From contig JACCEO010000004.1 of NCBI GenBank assembly GCA_013416485.1, positions 1-64,000 of the forward strand: 64,000 bases of DNA. Direction: 5' to 3'. Positions 34,432-46,099 of the stretch are shown one piece after another. Under the pieces are notes generated by a model that saw only the letters and a program-made list of their open reading frames with translations, searched no databases and had not been told where the DNA came from. The first letter of the stretch is position 1. Every line of letters begins with the position of its first letter. The DNA comes from Alcaligenaceae bacterium. Its GTDB lineage: Bacteria > Pseudomonadota > Gammaproteobacteria > Burkholderiales > Burkholderiaceae_B. A program made the position numbers and the translations under genes.

Positions 34432-34615
34432 GTTAGTCCTTCCTTTGTTACGTGAATGGCTACATTATTTTAGGCATCAGGTTGTCAGTGACAACAGAGC
34501 GATAAGATGATTTTTGTAGTTTACCGTGCAATAGATTATTGGTAAAACCAATTTAACTTATCAAGCAAATAGTTTTTTACTATTTAACAATGGGAACTGA
34601 TAGCGTCTAAATGCA

Positions 34616-34652
34616 ATGTGCCGCCTATACCTAGTGAGGTAAGGCGGCACAT
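34616..34652 (-). terminator. Hairpin after yidC, probable terminator
   Basis: An 11-bp perfect outer stem ATGTGCCGCCT / AGGCGGCACAT with inner pairs ACCT / AGGT lies 28 nt after the yidC stop on the minus strand. There is no T run, so it may be a processing stem or a weak terminator. The remaining spacer up to katA (34432-34615) is AT-rich and holds the katA promoter region. Confidence 0.6.
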
Positions 34653-34680
34653 ACGATACTGTCTGATTTAAGGAGAGGGC

Positions 34681-36363
34681 TTAGCGTTTGGCAGCGGCCA
34701 GTTCCTTATCCAGTTTGTGCATAATGTAGCGTTGCTGGGCTATGGATACAGCGTTGTTAACGCACCAGTACAGCACCAGACCGGCAGGGAAGAAGAACAT
34801 CATGCCGCCAAATACTAATGGCATAAGCATCATGATTTTCGCCTGAGTGGGGTCAGGAGGTGTTGGGTTAAGTTTGATCTGCAAGAACATGGTTGCCATC
34901 ATGAAGGCAGGCAATATGAACCAAGGATCACGTACGGACAGATCATGTATCCAGAGTATCCAGGGTGCGCCGCGCATTTCTACGCTGCCCAGCAGTACCC
35001 AGTAAAGGGAAATAAATACTGGAATCTGCACCACCATAGGTAAACAACCACCCAAAGGGTTGATTTTTTCTGTACGGTACATTTCCATCATGGCGCCGTT
35101 CAGCTTGGTTTTGTCGTCGCCGAATTTTTCGCGCAATGCTTTAAGGCGAGGTGCAACGACCTTCATTTTTGCCATAGAACGGTAGCTGGCGGCTGATAAA
35201 GGATAGAACACCGCTTTGATCAGCAAGGTCAGCGCCACTATGGTCCAGCCCCAGTTACCCAGTATGGCTTGTAGCCATGTCATGAGCGTGAATAAAGGTT
35301 TGGCAATGATGGTCAGCCAACCGTAGTCCACAACCAGTTCCAGGCCAGGGGCAATTTCTCCCATCGCTTTTTGGTCCTGGGGGCCAGACCATAGTTGAGC
35401 TTCTACGACGTTGTGCTCGCCTGGCTGTATGGTGCCTACGGACTGTATGCTACGTACAGCGTACAGGTTTTCACCCAATTTAAGGGTTTCGTTGTGGCGC
35501 ACTACGCCTTGCTTTGGTATCCAGGCCGAGGCAAAGTAGTGTTGCACCATGCCTATCCAGCCGTTATCTGCCTGTTTGATATAACTGGCTTTGTTTTTGT
35601 CGATATCGCTAAAGGTGACTTTCTGGAATTTTTCTTCGGAAGAATACAGGGCTGGGCCGGTAAACGTGCTGTAGAAACCAGAGGTGTCTTTTGGACTATT
35701 GCCATCGCGCACCAATTGCAAATACAGCGAAGGGTCGATAGCGGTATCGCCCAGGTTGTAGATGTCATGTTGAACGAGGATGTCGTAGCTGTCTTTGTGC
35801 AGCGTGAACGTTTTTACTACTTTGACGTTATCGGACACAGCCTGGAATATCACTTGAGCCGTATCGCCTTTGAAGCTGTGGTCATTTGATACCAGTTGGA
35901 AGGGAGTCAAGTGAGTAGGATAACTACGACCCGCAGGAGCGCCTATGACACCCGTTTGCGCCATATAGATGGCGGTGTTGGAGTCGTCCAGCAGCACCAT
36001 AGGCTGATCGGGCTCGCCAGTTGCCGAATAGCGTTTTAGTTCGGACTTAACAAGCTGAGCACCCAGGGTATCAAAGGTCAGATCGAACACGTCGTTACTG
36101 ACGGTGACCTTTTCTGATGCATTGATCTGTAGGGGCGTATCGCCAGGCACCGAGGTATCCACCGCGCCATTACCGGTTGCGACGGCCGTGGGTATGCTGG
36201 CATCGGCAGAGGCATTAGCGGGCGTGGCCTGCTGTGCATTTTGCGTCGTTGTAGAACTGTCGCCAAACAACGAGGCTTTGCCGTTGTACGTTTGCCAGTT
36301 GTTCCACAATAGCAAAAGCGAGAAGGAAAAAATCATCCAGAGGATGGTGCGTCGGATATCCAT
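34681..36363 (-). CDS. yidC: Membrane protein insertase YidC
   Basis: Inner-membrane insertase that works with SecYEG or alone. The 560-residue protein has an N-terminal transmembrane anchor (RTILWMIFSFSLLLLWNNWQ, residues 5-24), a variable Ala/Thr-rich linker, the large periplasmic P1 domain (about 60-340) and five C-terminal membrane segments, with AILGNWGWTIVALTLLIKAVFYPLS near residue 370 and NPLGGCLPMVVQIPVFISLYW near 440 as landmarks. It ends with a basic tail KELAAAKR. It follows yidD by 129 nt. Confidence 0.97.
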   Translation of the reverse strand: MDIRRTILWMIFSFSLLLLWNNWQTYNGKASLFGDSSTTTQNAQQATPANASADASIPTAVATGNGAVDTSVPGDTPLQINASEKVTVSNDVFDLTFDTLGAQLVKSELKRYSATGEPDQPMVLLDDSNTAIYMAQTGVIGAPAGRSYPTHLTPFQLVSNDHSFKGDTAQVIFQAVSDNVKVVKTFTLHKDSYDILVQHDIYNLGDTAIDPSLYLQLVRDGNSPKDTSGFYSTFTGPALYSSEEKFQKVTFSDIDKNKASYIKQADNGWIGMVQHYFASAWIPKQGVVRHNETLKLGENLYAVRSIQSVGTIQPGEHNVVEAQLWSGPQDQKAMGEIAPGLELVVDYGWLTIIAKPLFTLMTWLQAILGNWGWTIVALTLLIKAVFYPLSAASYRSMAKMKVVAPRLKALREKFGDDKTKLNGAMMEMYRTEKINPLGGCLPMVVQIPVFISLYWVLLGSVEMRGAPWILWIHDLSVRDPWFILPAFMMATMFLQIKLNPTPPDPTQAKIMMLMPLVFGGMMFFFPAGLVLYWCVNNAVSIAQQRYIMHKLDKELAAAKR

Positions 36364-36492
36364 AGCGCCTGTTTCAAGTTAAAGCTGAGCGAAAAGCTCA
36401 TCAGTTTAACGTAGCCCGGCCAGAATCGACACCGGGTGCTGGTTTATTTGAAAAAATGGCAATCAGCCGGTACATTAAATAGGCTAAATCGC

Positions 36493-36741
36493 TTATTTTT
36501 TTGTGGGCTTGGGCACCGGGTCAAGACCGCCTTTACACCACGGATGGCAGCGGCCTATGCGTTTGGTTCCCAACCACAAGCCCTTTAGGGCACCGTGGGT
36601 TTCTATGGCCTCTATGGCATAAGCGGAACACGTTGGCGTGTAACGGCAACTGTGTCCAGTCCACGGGCTTAAAAAGTAACGGTATGCCCGTATCGGGGCA
36701 ATTAGCAGGTATTTAGCCAATGCCTGCATATGGGTAATCAT
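36493..36741 (-). CDS. yidD: Membrane protein insertion efficiency factor YidD
   Basis: Small membrane-associated protein of the UPF0161 family that helps YidC-dependent insertion. The 82-residue protein has the family hallmark segments [32 protein letters not shown] and [14 protein letters not shown], with conserved cysteines. The ATG overlaps the rnpA stop codon (ATGA), so the two are coupled. The spacer to yidC (36364-36492) contains a bulged inverted repeat around 36377-36410 of unknown role. Confidence 0.95.
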   Translation of the reverse strand: MITHMQALAKYLLIAPIRAYRYFLSPWTGHSCRYTPTCSAYAIEAIETHGALKGLWLGTKRIGRCHPWCKGGLDPVPKPTKK

Positions 36742-37103
36742 TGCTGCTGTGCCTTGGCCAATAATGCGTCGGCTTCGGCCCTTACCTGACGTTTTAACTG
36801 GGTCAGGGTGATAGGTCCAACCTTAGAGTGCAAACGAAACACCAGATCGCACGCCGGTAATAGATGGCGTTGGTGTCTGAATGCCTCGCGCAGGACGCGT
36901 TTAATGGCATTGCGGGTTACTGCCAATGCCGCATAACGTTTGGCAATCACCAGACCTAGACGCGCCGTTTGTTCAGGTGCAGTCGGTGTTCTAGGTGTAG
37001 TTAAAACGAACATCGCCCCGCGTGCTATGCGCCGGCCTTTAAGGGCCGCAACATATTCCGTGGGGCGATGTAGGCGAGCCGCCGTTGGAAACGTGGCACG
37101 CAT
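36738..37103 (-). CDS. rnpA: Ribonuclease P protein component
   Basis: Protein subunit of RNase P, which matures the 5' ends of tRNAs. Starting at ATG 37103 ([17 protein letters not shown]) it has 121 residues. The family signature is clear: [28 protein letters not shown], of which [13 protein letters not shown] is the RNR-motif helix. A longer frame begins with TTG five codons upstream. It is cotranscribed with rpmH (49-nt gap) and coupled to yidD. Confidence 0.96.
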   Translation of the reverse strand: MRATFPTAARLHRPTEYVAALKGRRIARGAMFVLTTPRTPTAPEQTARLGLVIAKRYAALAVTRNAIKRVLREAFRHQRHLLPACDLVFRLHSKVGPITLTQLKRQVRAEADALLAKAQQQ

Positions 37104-37152
37104 ATGACTTACCGGCAATTGACTGTCTGACCGGTATTAAAAGCGCAGATAC

Positions 37153-37287
37153 TTAAACGGCAAGGCGCTTACGGCCTTTGGCACGACGCGCCTTGATCAC
37201 AGCACGACCGCCGCGCGTTTTCATGCGTACGAGAAAACCGTGGGTGCGCTTGCGTCGGGTGACTGAAGGTTGAAAAGTGCGTTTCAT
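37153..37287 (-). CDS. rpmH: 50S ribosomal protein L34
   Basis: The minus strand encodes a 44-residue, highly basic protein starting [20 protein letters not shown] and ending AKGRKRLAV, the universal L34 sequence. It is the first gene of the rpmH-rnpA-yidD(-yidC) cluster and is divergent from dnaA. Its ATG is at 37287. Confidence 0.98.
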   Translation of the reverse strand: MKRTFQPSVTRRKRTHGFLVRMKTRGGRAVIKARRAKGRKRLAV

Positions 37288-37371
37288 GGATGGTCCAAAA
37301 TAAAAGAGCTACCAGATAGGTGGACCAACCGTTGGCGCACCCCTAGCGTTAAAAATTCTAGAAAGCCCACT

Positions 37372-37400
37372 ATTTCAGCAAATTTTTTGTGTTTAGTCAA
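37372..37400 (-). promoter_or_regulatory. Promoter of rpmH-rnpA
   Basis: On the minus strand TTGACT (plus-strand 37395-37400) and TGAAAT (37372-37377) are 17 nt apart, within a T/A-rich stretch about 85 nt upstream of rpmH. The -35 box is near consensus and the -10 box matches at four of six positions. Confidence 0.55.
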
Positions 37401-37404
37401 CTGC

Positions 37405-37449
37405 TTGGAAGAATTAGATATGGGCTATTGTAATTGGCCCTGTGGATAA
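37405..37449 (+). promoter_or_regulatory. dnaA promoter with DnaA box
   Basis: TTGGAA (37405-37410) and TGTAAT (37429-37434) are 18 nt apart and face dnaA. A perfect DnaA box TGTGGATAA (37441-37449) lies just downstream of the -10, where bound DnaA would repress its own transcription. Only one good box is seen in the whole rpmH-dnaA spacer, which argues against this being the main origin. Confidence 0.6.
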
Positions 37450-37495
37450 CTTACCCCTGTCCGGGGTAGAATCGAGGTTTACAGAAGTGGTGAGT

Positions 37496-38887
37496 ATGAA
37501 AGAATTTTGGCAGACCTGCGTTCAACGTCTTGAGCAGGAACTTCCCCCGCAACAAATAAGTGCCTGGATCAGGCCATTGGTTCCGCTGGCGTTTGACGAC
37601 GCCCAGGCGATGCTACGCGTGTCCGCGCCAAATCGCTTTAAGCTGGATTGGGTGCGTAAAAATTTCTCTCATCAAATCGAAACCTTGGCCAGCGAATGGT
37701 ATGGCCGGCCCGTGCAGGTGGTTTTTGAATTAGCCAGCCCCAGTGGTGTGGCGCGTTCGGCGGCAAGCCAGGCACCACGCCCGCAAATGCCTGCTGCACC
37801 CTTGCCTGCCACAGCCCCCCAGATGGCGCCTGTGGCTGCCGCGACGGCTGAAGTGGCCCACGATAGATCACGGCTAAATACCGATCTGACCTTTGATAAC
37901 TTTGTTACGGGTAAAGCCAACCAACTGGCGCGTGCTGCAGCGTTGCAAGTAGCTGAAAACCCAGGAATTTCGTATAATCCCTTATTCCTTTATGGTGGTG
38001 TTGGTCTAGGTAAAACCCACCTTATTCACGCCATAGGTAATGCCCTAGTAGCTGAAGGCAAGGGTGTACGGGTACGTTATGTACACGCTGATCAATACGT
38101 GTCTGATGTGGTCAAGGCTTATCAGCGCAAAGCCTTTGACGAGTTCAAACGTTATTACCATTCACTGGATTTGTTGCTGATAGACGACATTCAATTTTTT
38201 GCGGGTAAAAATCGTACCCAAGAAGAATTCTTCTATGCCTTTGAAGCAATGGTGGCTCAGCGTAAACAAATCATTATTACGTCAGACACCTACCCTAAAG
38301 AACTGGCTAATATCGATAGTCGCCTTATTTCACGTTTTGATTCGGGCTTGACCGTCGCTATTGAACCGCCAGAGCTTGAAATGCGCGTGGCTATATTGTT
38401 GCGTAAGGCTGAAACTGAAGGCATAACCATGCCCGAAGAAGTTGCCTTTTTTATTGCCAAACATTTGCGTAGTAACGTGCGTGAACTGGAAGGCGCTTTA
38501 CGCAAGGTATCGGCCTATGCCCGATTCCACGGGCGTGAAGTATTAACGGTAGAGGTCTGTAAGGACGCCCTAAAAGATTTATTATCAGTCTCCAACGGGC
38601 AAATTACCGTGGAAAATATCCAGAAAACGGTGGCTGATTTTTACAAAATTAAAGTCGCTGACATGTACTCCAAGCGTCGGCCGGCCAATATTGCCATGCC
38701 GCGCCAGGTCGCCATGTATCTGGCCAAGGAATTGACTCAGAAAAGTCTGCCAGAAATTGGCGATTTGTTTGGCGGGCGCGACCACACCACCGTGCTGCAT
38801 GCTGTGCGAAAAATTTCTGACGCCCGGACGAAACAGGCCGAGCTTAACCACGCTTTACACGTATTAGAACAAACCTTAAAAGGATAA
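37496..38887 (+). CDS. dnaA: Chromosomal replication initiator protein DnaA
   Basis: AAA+ initiator that binds DnaA boxes and melts oriC. The 463-residue form starts at ATG 37496 ([20 protein letters not shown]); an upstream GTG in frame lies inside the DnaA box and is not a credible start. Domain I (1-80), a Pro/Ala-rich linker (about 85-125), the AAA+ domain with Walker [18 protein letters not shown] and Walker [14 protein letters not shown], and domain IV with [20 protein letters not shown] and [15 protein letters not shown] are all present. It is 2 nt before dnaN. Confidence 0.98.
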   Translation: MKEFWQTCVQRLEQELPPQQISAWIRPLVPLAFDDAQAMLRVSAPNRFKLDWVRKNFSHQIETLASEWYGRPVQVVFELASPSGVARSAASQAPRPQMPAAPLPATAPQMAPVAAATAEVAHDRSRLNTDLTFDNFVTGKANQLARAAALQVAENPGISYNPLFLYGGVGLGKTHLIHAIGNALVAEGKGVRVRYVHADQYVSDVVKAYQRKAFDEFKRYYHSLDLLLIDDIQFFAGKNRTQEEFFYAFEAMVAQRKQIIITSDTYPKELANIDSRLISRFDSGLTVAIEPPELEMRVAILLRKAETEGITMPEEVAFFIAKHLRSNVRELEGALRKVSAYARFHGREVLTVEVCKDALKDLLSVSNGQITVENIQKTVADFYKIKVADMYSKRRPANIAMPRQVAMYLAKELTQKSLPEIGDLFGGRDHTTVLHAVRKISDARTKQAELNHALHVLEQTLKG

Positions 38888-38889
38888 CC

Positions 38890-39999
38890 ATGCAACTCGT
38901 ACAAGCAACTCGCGATGCATTGCTTAAACCGTTGTCAACGGTAGTGGGAATTGTCGAACGTCGGAACACTTTGCCCATATTAGCCAACATATTGTTGCGC
39001 AAAGAAGGCAATAACGTGGCGTTTGTGGCTTCGGACATCGAAGTGCAAATTACATCACACGCCGAAATTGGCGTGGATGACAGCACACAGTCCACCACCG
39101 TTGCTGCTCGTAAGCTGCTTGATATTTTGCGAGCCCTACCTGAAACGGGCGACATCAAGCTGGGTTTGGATAGCGCTAAACTGTCAATCCAGTCGGGTAA
39201 AAGTCGTTTTGCATTGCAAACCTTAGATGCGGCTGATTTCCCCGCCGTGGACCTGCCTGCACAATGGGATGTGTCATTTACCATGACTCAGAAGTCCCTT
39301 AAGCACTTATTCAACATGGTGCATTTCGCCATGGCCCAACAAGACATACGCTATTATTTGAATGGCTTGTTGTTTGTATTCGAGCCAGGTTTTGCACGTG
39401 CTGTGGCTACTGATGGTCACCGTTTGGCGCACAGTGGCGCTGCGGTCGAAGGTATCGCCAGTCGCCACGATGTCATCGTGCCACGGAAAACGGTTTTGGA
39501 AGTACAGCGCCTGTTGAATGAAACCGACACTCCGGTCAATATCGACGTGGCTGCTGGGCAAATACGCTTTCGTTTCGATAATGTCGAACTGATTTCCAAA
39601 TTAGTCGAAGGCAAATTTCCTGACTTCACTCGGGTGATTCCTAGCAATTACACCCGTCACTTTTCGGTCAACCGCGAACTGTTGCTAGGCTGCTTGCAGC
39701 GTGCCGCTATTTTGACGACCGATAAGCTCAAAGGGGTGCGTATACAGTTGGGGGATCACTTGATGAAAATCTCCTCGACCAATGCCGAACAAGAAGAAGC
39801 CCGCGAAGAAATTGATATTGATTACTCGCACGAAGCCCTGGATGTAGGGTTTAACGTTGGCTACTTGCTGGATGTCTTGGGTAACCTGAAAACTGAAACG
39901 GTTCAGTGGTCGGTACAACCCGATGTAAACGCATCTGCCCTGATTACCTCGCCTGATGACGACCAATTTAAATATGTCGTCATGCCCATGCGTATCTAG
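38890..39999 (+). CDS. dnaN: DNA polymerase III beta subunit (sliding clamp)
   Basis: Ring-shaped processivity clamp. The 369-residue length is typical. VVGIVERRNTLPILANILLR near residue 19 and the C-terminal KYVVMPMRI are family hallmarks; three clamp-fold repeats fit the length. It directly follows dnaA with a 2-nt gap and is almost certainly cotranscribed with it. Confidence 0.98.
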   Translation: MQLVQATRDALLKPLSTVVGIVERRNTLPILANILLRKEGNNVAFVASDIEVQITSHAEIGVDDSTQSTTVAARKLLDILRALPETGDIKLGLDSAKLSIQSGKSRFALQTLDAADFPAVDLPAQWDVSFTMTQKSLKHLFNMVHFAMAQQDIRYYLNGLLFVFEPGFARAVATDGHRLAHSGAAVEGIASRHDVIVPRKTVLEVQRLLNETDTPVNIDVAAGQIRFRFDNVELISKLVEGKFPDFTRVIPSNYTRHFSVNRELLLGCLQRAAILTTDKLKGVRIQLGDHLMKISSTNAEQEEAREEIDIDYSHEALDVGFNVGYLLDVLGNLKTETVQWSVQPDVNASALITSPDDDQFKYVVMPMRI

Positions 40000-40046
40000 C
40001 CATTTTTGGCACTGATCCCACGCACTAAAGGGAGCGCGGGCCCTAG

Positions 40047-42542
<2,496 letters not shown>

Positions 42543-42577
42543 GTGCTTTTGTAGGTAAAGGCATAAGTTGAGAATTG

Positions 42578-42619
42578 GAGGCCTATAAGTTGAGAAATTT
42601 ATGGGCCTCGTTTTTTTTT
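42578..42619 (+). terminator. Intrinsic terminator of the dnaA-dnaN-gyrB unit
   Basis: Stem GAGGCC / GGCCTC with added A/T pairs (ATAA / TTAT) is followed by GTTTTTTTTT. It lies 36 nt after the gyrB stop codon. The remaining spacer to purT shows nothing else recognisable. Confidence 0.9.
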
Positions 42620-42728
42620 AGGCATGAATGAAATCTAATGAGCGTACACCAGTGATGGTGGTGTCGGCTAACTATAGCTACACTCAGAAGCAATGGCTTG
42701 GAGACTATGCGCATTTTAAAGCAGCACG

Positions 42729-43934
42729 TTAATTGACCAGTTTGACCTTTATTAGCCCTGCAGCTTCTTTGGCACGTTCCCTAGCGATATTAACGTCGCT
42801 GTCGTAAGCCAGAGCCACGCCCATACGGCGCGTGGCAAAGCTTTCGGGTTTGCCAAACAAGCGCAAGTCAGTCTGTGGGACACGTAAAGCGTCGTCTACG
42901 CCCTCAAAAACCACCCCTTCCGCAGCAACACCACCATAAATGACAGCGCTGGCCCCTGGGCTTTTTAGTGCCGTGTTGACTGGCAAGCCCAGAATTGCAC
43001 GGGCGTGCAATTCAAACTCGCTTTGCCACTGAGTAATAAGAGTCACTAGACCCGTATCATGTGGGCGTGGGCTGACTTCACTGAACCAGACTTGGTCGCC
43101 TTTAACAAAAAACTCTACGCCAAAGACACCTTGCCCCCCTAAGTCGTCGGTAACGGCTTGAGCCATAGCCTGTGCTTTTTGTAGAGCGACAGATGGCATA
43201 GGGTAAGGTTGCCAGCTTTCTACATAGTCACCCGCTAGCTGCGTATGGCCGATGGGTTCGCAAAAGTGAGTTTGAATTTGGCCGTCGGCGTTTAGAGCAC
43301 GCACGGTCAGCAAGGTAATTTCGTAATCGAAATCAACAAAGCCTTCCACAATGACACGGTGGTGATTTACCCGACCGCCTTCCATGGCGTAATCCCATGC
43401 TTGACGGATGTCATCGGGCTCATCGATTTTACTTTGGCCCTTGCCAGAGCTACTCATGACGGGCTTAACAACGCAGGGGTAACCAACCACATCGTCAATT
43501 GCGGCTTGCAGCTCTTGCAGCGAATCACAGAACTTGTAGGGGCTGGTGGGTACACCCAGAGTTTCCGCTGCCAGGCGGCGTATTCCTTCACGATCCATAG
43601 TTAAGCGCGCGGCGCGTGCTGTGGGAATGACACGCACGACACCAGCTGCTTCAAGCTCTTCAAGAACTGAGGTTGCGATCGCTTCAATTTCTGGTACGAC
43701 CAGATCCGGTTGCTCGGCCTCGATGAGCGCCTTCAACTGTTGTGGGTCACTCATGGTGATCGTACGAGCATGATGCGCCACTTGCTGGCCTGGCGCATTG
43801 GCATAACGGTCTACCGCAATGGTTTCGACGCCTAGGCGCTGCAAGGCAATCAGGACCTCTTTGCCCAGCTCCCCAGAGCCAAGCAGCATTACTTTTAGTG
43901 CAGAAGGGGACAGGGGGGTGCCAATAGTGGTCAT
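42729..43934 (-). CDS. purT: Formate-dependent phosphoribosylglycinamide formyltransferase (GAR transformylase 2)
   Basis: ATP-grasp enzyme that formylates GAR with formate in purine synthesis. At ATG 43934 ([20 protein letters not shown]) it has 401 residues, close to E. coli PurT (392). [21 protein letters not shown] is the N-terminal nucleotide-type motif, followed by [26 protein letters not shown] and the ATP-grasp parts [16 protein letters not shown] and [25 protein letters not shown]. The open frame extends 19 codons further without a better start. A single gene. Confidence 0.96.
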   Translation of the reverse strand: MTTIGTPLSPSALKVMLLGSGELGKEVLIALQRLGVETIAVDRYANAPGQQVAHHARTITMSDPQQLKALIEAEQPDLVVPEIEAIATSVLEELEAAGVVRVIPTARAARLTMDREGIRRLAAETLGVPTSPYKFCDSLQELQAAIDDVVGYPCVVKPVMSSSGKGQSKIDEPDDIRQAWDYAMEGGRVNHHRVIVEGFVDFDYEITLLTVRALNADGQIQTHFCEPIGHTQLAGDYVESWQPYPMPSVALQKAQAMAQAVTDDLGGQGVFGVEFFVKGDQVWFSEVSPRPHDTGLVTLITQWQSEFELHARAILGLPVNTALKSPGASAVIYGGVAAEGVVFEGVDDALRVPQTDLRLFGKPESFATRRMGVALAYDSDVNIARERAKEAAGLIKVKLVN

Positions 43935-44301
43935 AAAAAGCTCTTCAAGCCAATTAAAAACAGCCATTGTAAAGGGTGACACCCTATTCACGAGAGGTAG
44001 TGGACTTTGCGTGATCCGAACGATTTTTGATGGTTCGTCGCATGATAGAGACTTAGCGCTTGCTATTGATTACACATCTGTCTTTGTCAGAGACGGGAAT
44101 GTTTGCTGGATGCATAGCCTATCCTAAATAGCCATTGTCTGATCAGAAACAATTTAATAAGATTTTCACGTAATCTTTTGTTTTTACAGGGTAATAACGT
44201 ATGGAAATCTTTAGCTTGGGTGCTAGACTTTGACGAGTTCTTGCTGTGAGGCAGCAGAGTTTCAGTAAGAGTCGACCGTTTAAGTCTGATAAGGATTTTC
44301 T
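43935..44301. other. Spacer between purT and the TRAP transporter genes
   Basis: Divergent promoter region of about 370 bp. It contains a short inverted repeat CGAAC / GTTCG around 44017-44035 and a TTGACG-like element near 44232, but no convincing promoter pair or gene. I see no coding potential that resembles a protein. Confidence 0.4.
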
Positions 44302-45390
44302 ATGCAACGACGTTCTTTTTTGAAAAAGGCTGCCTTAGGGGCGGCTGCGGGTGGCGCAACATTAGCGGCACCGGTGTTTGCCCAAGATGCGCCTACTATC
44401 ACCTGGCGATTAGCTTCTAGCTTTCCACGCAGTGCCGATGCCATCTATCACGGTGGCGAAAATGTCGCCAAATATGTTTCTGAAGCCACTGACGGAAAAT
44501 TCTCTATACGCGCCTTCCCTGCAGGGGAGATTGTGCCAGCGTTGGCGGTATTGGATGCTGTGCAAAATGGCACGGTAGAGTGCGGTCATACCGCGTCGTA
44601 CTACTATTTTGGTAAAGATCCGGCCTTGTGTTTTGACAGCGCCGTGCCGTTTGGCATGAACACGCGTCAGATGAATGCGTGGGTACGCCATGCCGGCGGC
44701 TTAGATATGCTGCGCGAGCTCTATAAGAAATTCAATATTGTCAACTTCCCGTGTGGCTTTACTGGTACCCAAATGGGCGGTTGGTTTCGCAAAGAAATTA
44801 AATCTGTCGAAGACCTGAAAGGCCTTAAGTTTCGTGCCAGTGCGTTTGCGGGTGAGGTTTTGTCACGCTTAGGCGTGGTGCCACAGCAAATTGCAGGGGG
44901 GGATATTTACCCTTCACTGGAAAAGGGGACGATAGATGCCGCTGAATGGATAGGCCCTTACGACGATGAAAAACTGGGCTTTCACCGGGTTGCGCCTTAT
45001 TACTACTTTCCAGGTTGGTGGGAAGGCACATTACAGGTGTCGTTGTATATCAATCAAGATAAATACAACAGTCTTCCTAAGCATTACCAAGCTATTTTGG
45101 CCCAAGCATCGGCCACAGCCACTAGCGAAATGATTGCTACCTACGACGCGGAAAACCCAAATTCACTTAAGCGTCTGGTAGGCGAGGGTGCCAAATTGCG
45201 CGCCTTCCCCAAAGAGGTCATGGAGGCGTGTTATGCGGAATCCTTGAAAGTGTATGCAGAGCTGTCTGCCAAGGATCCTCACTTCAAGAAACTACACGAC
45301 CACTACATGGCATTTCGTGATCAGGAAATTCCGTGGTTCCGTGTGGGCGAAGGTAGTTTCGACCAGTTCATGGCAACAGCAACTCGCTAA
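44302..45390 (+). CDS. dctP: TRAP transporter solute-binding protein (DctP family, TakP-like; Tat signal)
   Basis: Periplasmic receptor of a tripartite ATP-independent transporter. Of its 362 residues, the N-terminus has the twin-arginine motif QRRSFLKKAALGAAAGGATL with cleavage near VFAQDAP. The mature protein matches the subgroup of TakP (2-oxo-acid-binding) proteins, with EWIGPYDDEKLGFHRVAPYY near residue 216 and PGWWEGTLQVSLYI following. Ribosome-binding site AAGG. It is 80 nt before the small permease gene. The likely ligand is a 2-oxo or other organic acid; this is family-level inference. Confidence 0.92.
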   Translation: MQRRSFLKKAALGAAAGGATLAAPVFAQDAPTITWRLASSFPRSADAIYHGGENVAKYVSEATDGKFSIRAFPAGEIVPALAVLDAVQNGTVECGHTASYYYFGKDPALCFDSAVPFGMNTRQMNAWVRHAGGLDMLRELYKKFNIVNFPCGFTGTQMGGWFRKEIKSVEDLKGLKFRASAFAGEVLSRLGVVPQQIAGGDIYPSLEKGTIDAAEWIGPYDDEKLGFHRVAPYYYFPGWWEGTLQVSLYINQDKYNSLPKHYQAILAQASATATSEMIATYDAENPNSLKRLVGEGAKLRAFPKEVMEACYAESLKVYAELSAKDPHFKKLHDHYMAFRDQEIPWFRVGEGSFDQFMATATR

Positions 45391-45470
45391 TTGCTTGATG
45401 TTAGTCACTGCTCTGCCTAAGCCGGTAATGGTTAGTGGCAGAGCAGTTTACTTGTCTAAAGATGCTGCCT

Positions 45471-46097
45471 ATGAAAGCACTACTTGCGTTGTCTAGCCTG
45501 ATCGATACCGTTAATCGGTTTGTGGGGCGTGCCGTAACTTGGCTGATTTTAATCGTGGTTGTAATTAGTGCCAGTAATGCGGTGATACGAAAAGCATTCA
45601 ATGTCAGTTCAAATGCCTGGCTGGAATTGCAATGGTATTTATTTGGTGCCATTTTCCTGCTGGCAGCAGGGTACACGCTGTTAAAGAATGAACATGTACG
45701 GGTGGATGTCTTGTCGCAGCGTTTGTCGCGACGCACCCAGGCCAAGATAGAAATTTTCGGCGTGTTGTTTTTTTTATTACCAGCAGCAGTGCTGATTCTG
45801 TGGTTGTCCTGGCCTATGTTTATGGACTCCTTTGTGACACACGAGCAGTCATCGAATGCCGGCGGTTTATTGCGTTGGCCAGCCAAATTATTAATACCAA
45901 TAGGGTTTGCGTTGTTGATTGCAGCAGGGGTGTCGCAGGCAATCAAAAATTTGGGCTTTCTACTAGGTATGGGACCCGATCCTCAGGAAAAACTGCATGC
46001 GAAGTCGGCAGAAGAGTTACTTGCTGAAGACATCGTACGAGTTGCAGAAGAGCGGCAACAAACACACCATACCTCTAAGCACGACGCGGAGCGCTAA
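45471..46097 (+). CDS. dctQ: TRAP transporter small permease (DctQ family)
   Basis: Inner-membrane small subunit with four hydrophobic segments: near residues 17-38 (VTWLILIVVVISASNAVI), 48-68, 88-110 and 130-150. The segment SSNAWLELQWYLFGAIFLLAAGYTLL contains the family's NAWLELQWYLFG motif. I start at ATG 45471 (MKALLALSS, 208 residues); ATG 45462 and GTG 45435 are alternatives. The stop is 2 nt before dctM. The C-terminus has a charged, possibly coiled tail (AKSAEELLAEDIVRVAEERQ). Confidence 0.9.
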   Translation: MKALLALSSLIDTVNRFVGRAVTWLILIVVVISASNAVIRKAFNVSSNAWLELQWYLFGAIFLLAAGYTLLKNEHVRVDVLSQRLSRRTQAKIEIFGVLFFLLPAAVLILWLSWPMFMDSFVTHEQSSNAGGLLRWPAKLLIPIGFALLIAAGVSQAIKNLGFLLGMGPDPQEKLHAKSAEELLAEDIVRVAEERQQTHHTSKHDAER

Positions 46098-46099
46098 GC

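Noticed and set aside
37442-37495. Longer dnaA start at GTG 37442
   Set aside because: It would make the DnaA box part of the coding region and adds 18 residues not seen in the family; ATG 37496 gives the standard N-terminus MKEFWQ.
37288-37495. rpmH-dnaA spacer as the main origin
   Set aside because: Only one good DnaA box is present and the spacer is short; kept as a dnaA promoter with autoregulation, with the gene-strand switch noted as contrary evidence.
42543-42577. Repeated ATAAGTTGAGAA segments after gyrB as a functional repeat
   Set aside because: Two short copies inside or beside the terminator; nothing else supports a function.
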